Assembly (NCBI GenBank): GCA_020205615.1
Contig: CM035170.1
Location: forward strand, 34,534,123-34,598,122
Reading direction: 5' to 3'
Origin: Panax quinquefolius
Lineage: Eukaryota; Streptophyta; Magnoliopsida; Apiales; Araliaceae
Length of the DNA: 64,000 bases
The first letter of the stretch is position 1, and each line of letters begins with the position of its first letter. Below, one piece after another: positions 43,738-55,916 of the stretch. The notes beneath the pieces were generated by a model. The model made no database searches. It had not been told where the DNA came from and worked only from the letters and a program-made list of their open reading frames with translations. Both the position numbers and the translations under genes were made by a program.

Positions 43738-46531
43738 TGTGACGCCCCCAAAATAGGTATACACAACACCCATTCTGAGTCGCCAAATACATGGTACAAA
43801 AAGCAAACTACAACTTCAATAATACAAATGTCGTGTGAAATACGACAATATATACTGTGAGTTTAAATATAATATTGTCTTCTAGACAAAATCCACACGC
43901 AAATAAATCCCCATCATAATTATTGATTCATTATTTTACAAAAATGGTGAGGACTACTAAACAACTCTCTCTAGAACCTTCATTCCATACCCCACTAGTA
44001 CTCGCTACATTCTCGCCTCCCGAGAAGAAAAATGGAACAACAAGGAAAAGGGGTGAGCTCAACTAGCCCAAGAAAGAATATTATGACTAAGATAATATAC
44101 AACAAATTATCGTTAGTCTTCAACAGGAAAAAAATCGATAGAATACAATAGACAACAAGTTTCGAGATCAATATTCACATGCGTGAAAATAATAATTCAT
44201 AGAAGAGTTACGTAGAGAATGAAATCTACTATAATCTATGAATTTAACAGGTCCATCATCAATATTTTATCCTCAACAACATCAATCAATATGCATCAGA
44301 ATCAAATATTCATCTTTGCACTACAGCCAAAGATATTCATCACCTCGGTCATATGTTCATCTCAACACTGCTCATCTTTGCACTACAGCCAAAGATATTC
44401 TTCAGAATCATTCATCTTTTGCACTACTGTGCCAAAGATATTCAATAATATCATCATTTAAGACCGAGGATGATGAAAAATATTTTTTAAGAAACGAATC
44501 CGAAGGAAACAAAATGATAAGGATTAAGGATTAAGGATTCGTACTTGGTTTTATCCACGCCCAAAAATACCTCAAAAATAATCATAGTGGTGTAAAATTC
44601 AAGAATGATCAAAACATGGATACAATCGAGTTAGTATCCGAATAGATGTTTTAGACGAAAAAGAAGAAATTTTATTTTTCGGTGAATAGTCAGATATCGT
44701 GAATAGTCTTGTATACGTGAATAAAGGCTTGATATCGTGAATAGTAACTCAGACACCAAAAGATAGAAATTCCACAAAAACATCTTCACGCTTCATGAAT
44801 AGTACTCGTGAATAAGAACTCGTGAATAGTAACTCATGAATAGTAACTCGTGAATAGTAACTTATAAATAGTAACCCATGAATAAGTAACCCCGACATGA
44901 AAAAAGTTCCAAATTTGATAAAAACTTCAGATCAACATTTCAAAGATAATGATATTGAAGAAATAATATCATTACTGAAAAAATAATATCCCTTACCTCG
45001 AAAGATCAAGACTTAAAATTGAAACACCTGGATATAGGCTATGACTTGGACTTGCAATCAGTATAGCAATACTCAAAGTATACTCAAAATACTCACAAGA
45101 ATACGACCGATAATATAGAGAGAAAAACTTCAGTTTAAATTGTGATTTTCAATTCTAACCTAAGCACCCTATTTATAGAAATTCTTAGAACACCAAAGCG
45201 AAAATTTAATAAATTAATATATATATATATATATATATATCAAATTCATACATCAACCTTAGAATTCAGATCCTAGCATTTCCACATGCCACCTTCTAGA
45301 AAGAAATGATAAAAAACGTTTTTCATAAAATAAATAATTAAAACTTACAAAAAATTAATTATTTGAGCTTGTAACTTCAATAATTCATAATAAATAGCCC
45401 TTTCATCAGAAAATTCGAATCTTGCTAGTTTTATAGGAAATTCAATTCTCTACAACTTTGCGTAAGAAAGTTTTCCAAATTCCAAATAGAAATTGATCAA
45501 ATCCACAAACGGGCAATTTTACAAAGTATAATCAAATTTCGATCCAATAAATGGGGTCCACCAATATGTTTAACATGTTTTAAACATTTATTGCAACAAA
45601 AATACTCTTCCTCCTCAGTATACTCATATATCCCACATTCGTTGTAAAAATATCACCGCTAATATATTATTAAAATAATATATTTAAATGAATTATTTTA
45701 TCGTAAAAAAGATAAAATATTAATTTTCAACAATTGTCATTTTAAAAATTTTCTCCATCTATATCCACATAAAATCAATATTTTCCTCATCATATAAATC
45801 AATAATTAATTATTCACAAATAATATTACGTAATCACAATATTGACAACCAGTGCAGCCTCAGAAAGAGGGGCTTTCAATAAGAATTTCTTCTTCTTGGC
45901 GCCGATTAGGTGACCAAACCTCTCCTTAGATGTAACTTTCTAGACATTGCCAATAATGTTATCGAATAATATTATTTAGATAATATGAATTATTAGCTCG
46001 ATAATGAAAGATACCGTAAATGACAATTATTGAAACAACAAAGAATATAAAATATCAACGCGAAATTATTAACTCGATAAAATCTTTGAATAATAATTAC
46101 ATCAGAACCATTATTGAGTAGTGCCTTCTTACGTAAGAATCAATAATTGGTGCAATACCAAGTACTACTGCTCAACAACGCAGCGTATTAGTGTGTTTTA
46201 ACCACCGGGTATTCCAACAATATTAATCTGTGAATAACTACTTCTGTTATTTAAAAACAACTTATATTTGTCGTTTTCTTCATCCAATCACTTTCCGTTA
46301 TGGGGCCCACACATGGTTAACGCCTTTTCGAAATATTCCCAATAATGCATTTAATATTCCACGACCAAACGAATATTCCCAATTTATAATGAATATTTTA
46401 TAACCACTTACTTAATTTGAAATATTTGCATATTTAACCCTTAACTATCCACATTAATCAAATCAACCCTTACTATTTCAAAATAATAAATAAAGGAAAT
46501 TCCTTTTTATTTAAAAATTTTAGGTCTTACA
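43738..46531 (-). repeat. LTR2, 3' LTR
   Basis: It runs from TGTGACGCCCCC to TTTTAGGTCTTACA and matches 50486-53293 in order, with many small indels. It contains three ATCTTTG hairpin units (44310-44430), the GTGAATAGTAACTC array (44690-44890), a TATA box (45168-45180) and an (AT)n tract (45218-45240). No gene. Confidence 0.93.
44690..44895 (-). repeat. Tandem GTGAATAGTAACT-type repeat in LTR2
   Basis: About ten imperfect 14-20-base units with the core GTGAATAGT follow one another, some written ATGAATAGTAACTC. The same array is in the other LTR copy (51425-51650) and a three-unit version in the plus-strand LTR (39325-39390). Confidence 0.85.
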
Positions 46532-46546
46532 ACCTCCCTCCTTATG
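46532..46546 (-). other. Polypurine tract of the LTR2 element
   Basis: The minus strand is AAGGAGGGAGGT just before the LTR start at 46531. Confidence 0.85.
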
Positions 46547-46555
46547 AAATTTCGT

Positions 46556-47240
46556 CCTCGAAATTGACGTGACGTATTCTGTGTTTTGAAAAGGTGAGGA
46601 TACCTCGCTTTCATTTCCGTTTCCAACTCCCAAAAGTCATTTCCTCTATAGCATGATTCCTCCACAAAACTTTAACTTGTGGTATAACCTTTCATGGCGT
46701 AGGACATGCTCCTTCCTATCCAAAATCTTGACAATTACCTCCTCATACGTTAAGTCTTGGCTATCTCGTCTTGGTTCTAACTCTATAACGTGGTTCGGGT
46801 CTTTCACATATTTACGAAGTACAGATATGTGAAACACATTATGAACACGAGACATACTCGGAGGTAACGCAAGTCTATAGGCTACATTTCCTACTCGGTC
46901 AAGAATTTTGAAATGGACCGATAAATCGTGGATTGAGCTTTCCTCTCTTCCCAAATCTTGTAACTCCCTTCCATGGAGCAACTCGCAACAATACATGATC
47001 CCCTACATTAAATTCCACGTCCTTTCGATGAAGATCCGCATAACTCTTTTGTCGATCTTGTGCCGTTTGTATACGTTGTCGAATCATTTGGATCTTTTCG
47101 GTGAGTCATACGTTTTAACTTCGGGTCCCAACAATGTTGCTTCACCCACCTCATCCCAACATATTGGAGAACGACATTTTGTCCATATAATGCTTCAATG
47201 GAACCATGCCTATATTTGTTTAATAACTATTGTTGTATGA
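46556..47240 (-). pseudogene. Chromovirus integrase C-terminus and chromodomain
   Basis: Pieces in two frames: QKSYADLHRKDVEFNVGDHV and LLRVAPWKGVTRFGKRGKLN (47087-46899), then VHFKILDRVGNVAYRLALP, HNVFHISVLRKYVKDPNHVI and EDLTYEEV-type text (46996-46646). Last comes a degraded chromodomain with FWELETEMKARYPHLF and the end motif FRGRNFIRRE near 46560. Chromodomains direct insertion to heterochromatin in this group. Frameshifts near 46915 and 46660 break it. Confidence 0.88.
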
Positions 47241-47829
47241 GAATTCCACCAATGGCAAGTACTTATCCCAACTTCCTTTGAAATCTAGGACACAGAGTTT
47301 TAATATATCTTCAAGAGTTTGAGTAGTCCTTTCTGATTGCCCATTCGTTTGAGGATGGTATGCCAAACTGAATCGTAAATTCGTGCCCATAGCTTTCTAC
47401 AAACTAACCCAAAACTATGGATACTGGCATGCCATGCAATCTCACAATCTCATTTACGTACATACGAGAAAGACGTTCAAGAGAATAAGTCTCTCGTATC
47501 GGCAAGAAATGAGCAGACTTGGTTAATCTATCAACAATAACCCAAATAGCATTGATGCCTTGAGAAACCGTAGGAAGACCCGTAACGAAATCCATAGTAA
47601 TGTGTTCCCACTTCCATTCCGGAATCTCAAGTGGTTGCAACGGATCCTTAGGTACAAGATGCTCCGCCTTTACACGTTGGCAAGTTAAACACATCGAGAT
47701 AAACTTTGCAATCTCTCTCTTCATATTGTTCCACCAAAATGTATGTCGAAGATCACGATACATTTTAGTACTTCCGAGATGGATTGCAAATGGCGTGTTG
47801 TGTGCCTCCATCATAATCTTGTACTTCAA
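47241..47829 (-). pseudogene. Chromovirus integrase, zinc-binding domain and core
   Basis: The frame 47829-47404 reads EAHNTPFAIHLGSTKMYRDL, KFISMCLTCQRVKAEH (zinc site) and EWKWEHITMDFVTGLP with the first catalytic aspartate, VDRLTKSAHFLPIRETYSL, and MPVSIVLG, where the expected SDRD motif is lost to a stop. 47403-47241 continues in broken frames. Confidence 0.9.
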
Positions 47830-47894
47830 ATCGAGTCGTTAGGAACACAAAGTCTAGAGTGGACTCAAGTATTCCTTCTTCATCAATTCTCGCC

Positions 47895-48310
47895 CTAATA
47901 GCTCCTTCTTGTACTTTCTTCTTCATACGCATCATTTCCGAAGTCGGTGGCTTGAGCAATCTTAACTTTTTCTATTAAAGTTGGCTCTATGCGTATACTT
48001 GACATCATCGCACTTCGTTCCGCATATGATCTTCTACTCATCGCGTCGGCTACCACGTTCGCTCGCTTTTCGAGGATGGCACGATCGTAACATGTCTTTG
48101 AAATGAGTCTCCTCTTGAGTTCTTCAAGCTCTTCCCACATTCCTTGCTCCATTTGAATTTTGTATCTCTACGAGTCACCAAGTTAATGGAATAGCGATTC
48201 GAGAATATCCTTCAACGAATCTCCGATAATAACCAACTAAGCCTAGAAAGCTACGTATTTCGATTCATCGACTTAGGTTGCTCTCAATTGTGACTCATAT
48301 CCCAATCTTG
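47895..48310 (-). pseudogene. Chromovirus RT and RNase H remnant with internal deletion
   Basis: The minus strand reads, in shifting frames, the RT end (VAFLGLVGYYRRFVEGYSRIA) and TKFKW...ELKRRL, then jumps directly to the RNase H end, RANVVADAMSRRS. The RNase H core between them is deleted, as is RT upstream. 48310-48770 shows no recognisable domain. Confidence 0.8.
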
Positions 48311-48775
48311 GATAAAGCGTCACAATGACACCTATCGATTTACTATCGCATCGAATATGACGTCCCTACAGAGAGTTCGGCTTAGGTGAATTCCATAAAG
48401 GAAGTCACAAAATAAAAGGCTCGGTACCAAATTCTATAGTTGAATTTTTAACTCCAAGAAGTTCAATAGAGCCATTCGATATGAGATTTTAGAAATGAGT
48501 TTTGTCTGGGTTCAAAGTCGATACAAAATTTAATATCGAAGCTTTGGGAGTAAGCCAAGAAATTCTTCAGGAAATACGTCAGGAAAAATCAATAACAACA
48601 GGAATATTATTCAAATCTGACGTGTCTTTATTCAAATCCATAACATGGACTAAGAAAACTTGACATCCGTAATAAACGAATGACTTCATGGCTTGATATG
48701 AAAATGTTTGACTACAATGGTTTGATTGCTTAAATTCAATAACGAAAGTTGCTTAGGAATATGAAAACTAACAAC
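48311..48775 (-). other. Degenerate pol segment, no domain recognised
   Basis: The protease ends near 48775 and the RT end begins near 48300. The 460 bases between should hold the start of RT, but I can read no RT motif; it is either highly mutated or a deletion scar. No other feature is seen. Confidence 0.4.
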
Positions 48776-49085
48776 CTTACAAAAGCAATCAATTTGGCAT
48801 GATGAGTAGTTAACCTTAAAATCACATCAAAAGCAAATATCTCTATAGAAATAAGGTTAACAGGTAATGTGATAGTGCCAACTTGAATCAAGCAAGATTT
48901 TTAAACAACGGATGTAATGAAAGTTTCTCCTAATGGAGTCTCCACAGATAGGTCAAAGTTTAATTTCTCCGTAGTCAAGTTCAAACGTTGAGCGCAAGTA
49001 AGAGAGATAAAAGAATGGGTAGAACCAATATCTAGTAAGGTATATACTTCGCAAGAATTTATAATTAACTAACCCGTGCTAACTT
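48776..49085 (-). pseudogene. Chromovirus aspartic protease
   Basis: The minus strand reads LIINSCEVYTLLDIGSTHSF and SVETPLGETFITS, then AFDVIL. It is the same protease as at 41596-41992, but the active-site DTG is DIG and a stop follows SVV. Likely inactive. Confidence 0.88.
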
Positions 49086-50318
49086 CATTCGGGTTCCTCG
49101 CATTTTGACCAGTCACAACAAACGCTCTTCCCGGAATCGTTGACTTTGACTTTTCTGGGACAGTCTTTTGAGTCACCGTCCCATTGAACTAGGTTTCGCT
49201 CTCGTACAATCTCGAGCGATATGTCCTTCCTTTCCACAATTATAGCATACCTTGAATCTGTTGTGGGCGCTTTGACTGATATGTCCCTCTTTTCCGCATT
49301 TGTAGCATATAATGGGTGGTCGTTCTCCTCCTTTAAAACTAGTTGCTCTCGCACCGACGTCTTCACATGGTCGTTGTTGAATCTCCTCTTTTAAAGTCTC
49401 CTCCCGACTCGCTTCTTCTATTTTCATGGCCACGATTACCACCCGAGTGTGGTTACCGCTTTCTCGTATTCTTCTTTCTCCGCTTGGTTATCGTTATTAC
49501 GATGGCGCTATCTTTGGTATGATCCTCAGTTATGGTCCCTCGGTTGAACGTACTCCTTATCTCGCTCTAACAATCGAGCCTCGCATTGACAACATCTCGA
49601 ATAGAGAAAAAATTATGAGAAATGAGATCTTGGCGTATGTCGGGTTTCAAACCTCTCGAAACATCCGCGTCATCGTTCCTCATTCTCCACCAAATGAGGT
49701 GCAAACCGGATAACTCCGCGAACTTCGCCTCGTCTTTGGGACAAATCACGTTATTACTCGCTCTAGTCTAATAAACTCCACTTCCTTCATATATAACGAA
49801 TACTTTCGGGGAAGTACTTGTCATTGAACTGCTTCAAACGTCTCCCACGACATCTTTGAGTGCGGTGGATGGGAACGCTTCACGATTCCCACCGATAATC
49901 TTCCTCGCTCTGAGAACATAAAGGTGGCGAATGGAACTTTCTGTTCCTCAAGTGCATCCCAAGACATCGAATATCTTGGTAATTTGTTTGACCCACGTCT
50001 CCGCCTTTAATCGGATCCGCTTTCCCCTGCACTGGTGGTCCCAACTCTTTGAACTTGCTTGGTGTGACCACCCGTGAATTGCTATCATTTCCTCCTCAGA
50101 TTTTGAACACGAGTCTCCTCGTCGATTTTGCATGAATCGCAAAAAGCTTCTAAACATCCCTCATTCATCATCCGCTTTCGGTGGTGTTGTTCACAGGAGG
50201 AACATTGCCCGACTGTTGTACGTTCTCCTCGTTGGTAAAATACAGGCATCTCCACGGTCTCATTTACTCCACTATTAATATTCTCGATCGACATTCTCAA
50301 ATCATTGTCATAAAACAA
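49085..50318 (-). pseudogene. Chromovirus gag with zinc knuckles
   Basis: Many short frames spell a gag like that at 40514: MFRSFLRFMQNRRGDS, SKFKELGPPVQGKADPIK and ISQSAHNRF, with one intact knuckle, CYNCGKEGHIARDC. The first knuckle has lost its last cysteine (ICYKCGKEGHISQSAH). Frameshifts occur every 60-100 bases, more than in the plus-strand copy. The plus ORFs here are shadows. Confidence 0.88.
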
Positions 50319-50471
50319 GGGTTAATTAAGGAAATCAATATATCACATAATATCCCTATATCTTGACTATTCAACTAACAAATAAGCTTAGGTAGGACAC
50401 ACTTAGCGAAGGATTTACTGCTCTCCCCTCCTAGTTTTATTCCCCGATCTCCGCCAGAGATCATATCCTAA

Positions 50472-50482
50472 GCTCGATACCA
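50472..50482 (-). other. Primer-binding site of the LTR2 element, one base deleted
   Basis: The minus strand reads TGGTATCGAGC, missing one A relative to the TGGTATCAGAGC seen at 40327. Confidence 0.85.
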
Positions 50483-50485
50483 AGC

Positions 50486-53293
50486 TGTGGCGCCCCAAAA
50501 TAGGTATACACAACACCCATTCTGAAGTCGCCAAATACATGGTACAAAAAAGCAAACTACAACTTCAATAATACAAATGTCGTGTGAAATACGACAATAT
50601 ATACTTGTGAGTTTAAATATAATATTGTCTTCTAGACAAAATCCACACGCAAATAAATCCCCATCATAATTATTGATTCATTATTTTACAAAAATGGTGA
50701 GGACTACTAAACAACTCTCTCTAGAACCTTCATTCCATACCCAGAGCTACTAGTACTCGCTACATTCTCGCCTCCCCGAGAAGAAAAATGGAACAACAAG
50801 GAAAAGGGTGAGCTCAACTAGCCCAAGAAAGAATATTATGACTAAGATAATATACAAAAATTATCGTTAGTCTTCAACAGGGAAAAATCGATAGAATACA
50901 ATAGACAACAAGTTTCGGATCAATATTACGCAATGAAAATAATAATTCATAGAAGAGTTACGTAGAGAATGAAATCTACTATAATCTATGAATTTAATAA
51001 TCCATCATCAATATTTTATCCCCGTAACATCAATCAATATGCATCCGAATCAAATATTCATCTTTGTACTACGTGCCAAAGATATTCATCGATCGGTCAT
51101 GTTCATCATCACACACTGCTCATCTTTGCACTCACAGCCAAAGATATTCTTCAAATCATTCATCTTTGCACTTTCTGAGCCAAAGATATTCAATAATATC
51201 ATCATTTAAGACTGAGGATGATGAAAAATATTTTTTAAGAAACGAATCCAGTGAAACAAAATGATAAGGATTAAGGATTAAGGATTCGTACTTGGTTTTA
51301 TCCACGCCCAAAAATACCTCAAAAATAATCATAGTGGTGTAAAATTCAAGAATGATCAAAACATGGATACAATCAGAGTTAGTATCCAGAATAGATGTTT
51401 TGGACGAAAAGAAGAAATTTTATTTTTCTATTGAATAGTACTTAGTATCGTGAATAGTCTCAGATATCGTGAATAGTCTTGATATCGTGAATAGTAACTC
51501 CGACACCAAAAGATAGAAATTCCATAAAAACATCTTCACGCTTCATGAATAGTACTAAGAAAATAAGAACTCGTGAATAGTAACTCATTAATAGTAACTC
51601 GTGAATAGTAACTTATAAATAGTAACCCATGAATAGTAACCCCATAACGAAAAAGTTCCAAATTTGATAAAACTTCGATCAACATTTCAAAGATAATGAT
51701 ATTGAAGAAATAATATCATTACTGAAAAAATAATATCCCTTACCTCGAAAGATCGAAGATTTCTAAATTGAAACACCTGGATATAAAGCTATGACTTGGA
51801 CTTGCACATCAGTATAGCAATACTCAAAGTATACTCAAAATACTCACAAGAATACGCTCGATAATATAGAGAGAAAAAACTTGATTTAAAGTGTGATTTT
51901 CAATTCTAACCTAAGCACCCTATTTATAGAAATCGCTTAGAACACCAAAAGCAGAAAATTTAATAAATTAATATATATATATATATATATATATCAAATT
52001 CATACGCCAACCTTAGAATTCAGATCCTAGCATTTCCCACATGCCACCTTCTAGAAAGAAATGATAAAAAATGTTTTTCATAAAATAAATAATTAAAACT
52101 TACAAAAATTAATTATTTCGGAGCTTCAGAACTTCAATAATTCATAATAAATAGCCCTTTCATCAGAAAATTCGAATCTTGCTAGTTTTTATAGGAAATT
52201 CAATTCTCTACAACTTTGCGTAAGAAAGTTTTCCAAATTCCAAATAGAAATTGACCAAAAATCCACAAACGGGCAATTTTACGGTGCTATAATCAAATTT
52301 CAGTCAATAAATGGGGTCCACCGATATGTTTAACATGTTTTAAACATTTATTGCAACAAAAATACTCTTCCTCCTCGTATACTCATATATCCCACATTCG
52401 TTGTAAAAATATCACCGTTAATATATTATTAAAATAATATATTTAAATGAATTATTTTATCGTAAAAAGATAAAATATTAATTTTCAACAATTGTCATTT
52501 TAAAAATTTTCTCCATCTATATCCACATAAAATCAATATTTTCCTCATCATATAAATCAATAATTAATTATTCACAAATAATATTACGTAATCACAATAT
52601 TGACAACCAGGCGGTTCAGGAAGAGGGGCTTTCCAATAAGAATTTCTTCTTCTTGGCGCAGCAATTAGGTGACCAAACCTCTCCTTATGCGAAACTTTCT
52701 AGACATTGCCAATAATGTTATCGAATAATATTATTCAGATAATATGAATTATTGCTTCGATAATGAAAGATACCGTGTAATGACAATTATCAAACAACAA
52801 AGAATATAAAATATCAACGCAAAGAATTATTAACTCAATAAAATACTGAACAGTAATTACTGTAACCATTATTGAGTAGTGCCTTCTTACGTAAGAATCA
52901 ATAATTGGTGCAATACCAAGTACTACTGTTCAACAACGCGTATTAGTGTGTTTTAACCACCGGGTATTCCAACAAGATAATCTTGAATAACAACTACGCC
53001 GTTATTTAAAAACAACTTATATTTGTCGTTTTCTTCATCCAATCACTTTCCGTTATGGGGCCCACACATGGGCTGGTCGTGGCTAAATATTTAATATTCC
53101 CAAGCGAGTCACGAATATTCCACGACCAAACGAATATTCCCCGACGATAATGAATATTTTATAACCACTTGCTTAATTTGAAATATTTGCATATTTAACC
53201 CTTAACTATCCACATTAATCAAATCAACCCTTACTATTTCAAAATAATAAATAAAGGAAATTCCTTTTTATTTAAAAATTTCGGGGTCTTACA
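50486..53293 (-). repeat. LTR2, 5' LTR
   Basis: It runs from TGTGGCGCCCC to GGGGTCTTACA with the same internal order as 43738-46531: ATCTTTG hairpins (51058-51190), GTGAATAGT array (51425-51650), TATA box (51919-51931) and (AT)n (51970-51993). Small insertions, deletions and replaced blocks distinguish the two LTRs more than simple base changes do. No gene is seen. Confidence 0.93.
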
Positions 53294-53812
53294 CTATAGG
53301 CCTACAGGACTGCGTACAAAACACCAATTGGTATGTCACCATATCAATTGGTCTATAGAAAAGCATGTCACTTGCCTGTGGAGTTACATCACAAGGCCTA
53401 TTGGGCTATTCAAAAACTGAACTTTGATCAAGCAGCTGTGGGTGAAAAGAGATTACTTCAGTTAAACGAGCTCGATGAATTCCGACTTCAAGCTTATGAG
53501 AACTCAAAATTATACAAAGAAAAGGTGAAGAAATGGCACGACTAGAAAATCATGCACCAAACGTTCGAACCGGGACAATCAGTACTACTTTTCAACTCAA
53601 GGTTGAGGTTTTTCCCAGGGAAGCTAAAATCACGATGGTCGGGCCCATTTGCCATCAAAAGAGTTTTCTCACATGGCGTCGTCGAGCTCTACAGTAGGAA
53701 ACCATTGGAAGGTCAAGTTCAACGGTCAAAGGCTGAAGTAGTATTGGGGTGGCGAATCCAACATGGATGTCATCGCAATCACATTATCCGACGTACTATA
53801 AACAGGAAGTAG
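53294..53812 (+). pseudogene. Athila integrase, C-terminal part after the insertion
   Basis: The frame resumes with [20 protein letters not shown] and [20 protein letters not shown], reaches one stop (TAG 53543), then continues with FEPGQSVLLFNSRLRFFPGK and SRWSGPFAIKRVFSHGVVEL. It completes the integrase broken at 43737. The last 60 residues are degraded. Confidence 0.92.
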
Positions 53813-54700
53813 TCAGGCTGAACGACTTAAAATTAAGCGCTAATTGGGAGGCAACCCAATCGTCTTTTTATTTTTCATATTTTTTTAGTCATGCTCGTTA
53901 GATTATAGTCTAAATTAGTTAGGATATAATGAGTTCATTAAGTAGTTATTAAGTTGTATTATTCTTAATAATCTATCTACCATGATTAAAATGTTTAAAA
54001 TTTACTCATAGTTATGTTTCATGGTTTGCAGGTACTTAATATGCACAAGGTTTGGAGTAGCAAGGAAGAAAAAAGGATAACAAGTTTAATTAATAGAACC
54101 CACCTCGGTCGGGGAGGGCCCCTAAATCACTATACCCCCCGCCGGGGTGGGGGTCTCTCCATTTAACTTACAGAGAGCATGCCCGTCGGGGCGGGCCGAT
54201 AAGGCTTACTACCTCCCGCCGTGGCGGGGGTCCTGAATGTGAACCATCATATTTTGACAGTTGCAATTCGAATACCCACTTCTCCACTACTTCAGTCCAC
54301 TACTCCTTCTTCCTAACATACAATCCCCACCCCCATCAATTCTCTCCCACGTTTTGGAAAAGTAAACTCCATCATACCACTTCATTAGCACAACACACCA
54401 CCTACCCACTACTACACTCCATTACTTCAACTTATATCTCTCCATCTCTATAAAACCTCTCCACGCTAATATAATTTCACTACTCAAACTCAGAAAGCTA
54501 CGAATTAGGGTTATTTGTGGAAGGAAATTATAAGCAATTGAGCGTGAGTGTTTTGTCTACCAATTCATCCTTTCCTATCACTATTTGGTAAACAAAAATC
54601 ATTAAGTTTGGGGGATAAACCACTGTGCACACCAAGTGTTTGATAGATTGTGTGAGTAAAGTTTTGGGAGGGAATAGGGTGTTAAGGCTTTCAGAATTCA
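53813..54700 (+). other. Athila interval between pol and env-position ORF
   Basis: No pol or env coding is seen. Four GC-rich hairpin-like motifs lie at 54100-54235 in otherwise AT-rich DNA, described separately. A polypurine-like AAGTTTGGGGGATAA is at 54604. Confidence 0.6.
54100..54235. repeat. Cluster of GC-rich inverted repeats
   Basis: Four motifs occur at about 54103, 54139, 54182 and 54216: CGGTCGGGGAGGGCCCC, CCCGCCGGGGTGGGGG, GCCCGTCGGGGCGGGC and CCCGCCGTGGCGGG. Each is a short self-complementary stem with a small loop. They are spaced 34-43 bases apart in otherwise AT-rich DNA. Confidence 0.7.
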
Positions 54701-55916
54701 ATGGCATCTAAACCGACTTCGAAAAGGCAACAGGGGAGACAGTTCCGGCACCACGCCACCATCATGAACCTTCGACCGACGCAAATTCAAAAGTGTCGCC
54801 ACCACCGACCGTTACGACTACATGGTGACTAAAGCACTTACACCGGAGCGGGGGTTGGCACCGGATCATGTCGACGATGAAATGATGCAACAGATTTATC
54901 AGAAAGGGTGGAACAAGTTTGCTGAGGAACCCGAGGCCGCCGTTGTAAGTGTGGTCAAAGAATTTTATGCGAACGCCGAGGACAAGGCCCCTTTCAACGC
55001 TCTTGTGTGGGGTAGATTGGTTCTGTTTAGTGCCGATGCCATCAACACTTATTATCAATTATGAGTGCCGAGAAACTTCCAGTATGCTCACTTACGTGAT
55101 TTCAATCCGGACTTTGAGGCTATTCTCAAAGAAATGACTAAACCGGGAACAACATGGATCAAGGGTCGGAAAGGAGGCACGATTTTTCACAACAAGGATC
55201 TCAGCAGGTATGGGAAGATATGGTACGTATTCTTGTGTGCCAAGTTGTTTCCGTCCACACACACCTCTGATGTAACCAAAGAGAAGGAACTACTTATAAA
55301 TGCGATTGTGCAAGATTTCATCATCGATGTCGGGGCCATAATCAGTTTTTCAATTCGCCGATGCTTACGAGGAAATTTCTCGGGCGGCTTGCCACACCTA
55401 TCACTCATTTGTGGGTTGTATCGCCAAGCGGGTATTAGATGGTCCTTTGATGAACCCACTCAAATGCCGCTTCAACTACTCGACTCCAGAATGATTGTGC
55501 GGTATTCGGTTTAGGCCGGGGGTGATTCACATCCTAGACGATTAGGCTTTATTTTTCTATCAGCTTCGGAGGACGAAGTTGACGCTGAAGACACCTCGGA
55601 TGATGAGGACACGATGATGGGAGAGCAAGGAGCAGAGGCGGAACCATCATCTGAAGCCATATCTAGCCTTCAATTTTTTGCATTTCAGCGCCAAGTGGAT
55701 GAGCACAACAAGGAAGCACGCCGAGAGATTCGCCGACTCGCAGCGAGGCCAGACCACATGTTTGAAGCTATGAATACGTCTTTTGCTTCTTTGAATGCGA
55801 TGCTCAAGAGCTTCAATCCAACTGCCCAATTCCCGTACCAGCAGCCATCTCCTATGCCAAGGTTTCCACCAAGTGACTCCGAGGAAGAAGATCAAACACC
55901 ACCACCCCAGACTTAG
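54701..55916 (+). pseudogene. Athila env-position ORF (plant transposon protein-like)
   Basis: A single reading frame from about 54775 to 55916, with stops at 55062 and 55512, encodes IYQKGWNKFAEEPEAAVVSV, VKEFYANAEDKAPFNALVWG and VLFSADAINTYYQL, then GTTWIKGRKGGTIFHNKDLS and FLCAKLFPSTHTSDVTKEKE. It ends with a coiled-coil segment (FQRQVDEHNKEARREIRRLA) and a proline/acidic tail. This pattern resembles the putative plant transposon protein domain found at the env position of Athila elements. An ATG at 54701 (MASKPTSKRQQ) precedes a frameshift. No signal peptide or transmembrane segment is seen, so a true envelope is unlikely. Confidence 0.72.

Larger units (their letters stand above)
43738..53293 (-). 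mobile_element. Chromovirus of the LTR2 family, minus strand, with both LTRs
   Basis: Two LTRs of 2.8 kb (43738-46531, 50486-53293) flank a 4.0-kb interior with gag, protease, an RT-RNase H remnant, integrase and chromodomain on the minus strand. Insertion is into the Athila integrase with TSD CTATG (43733-43737) and CTATA (53294-53298). The primer site and polypurine tract are present. The interior lacks most of RT and RNase H. The tail motif (FRGRNF) and chromodomain point to a Tekay/Del-type chromovirus. Confidence 0.93.

Noticed and set aside
54701..55916. A genuine retroviral envelope gene
   Set aside because: The position fits, but no signal peptide, transmembrane segment or cleavage motif is seen; the wording fits a plant transposon protein domain instead.
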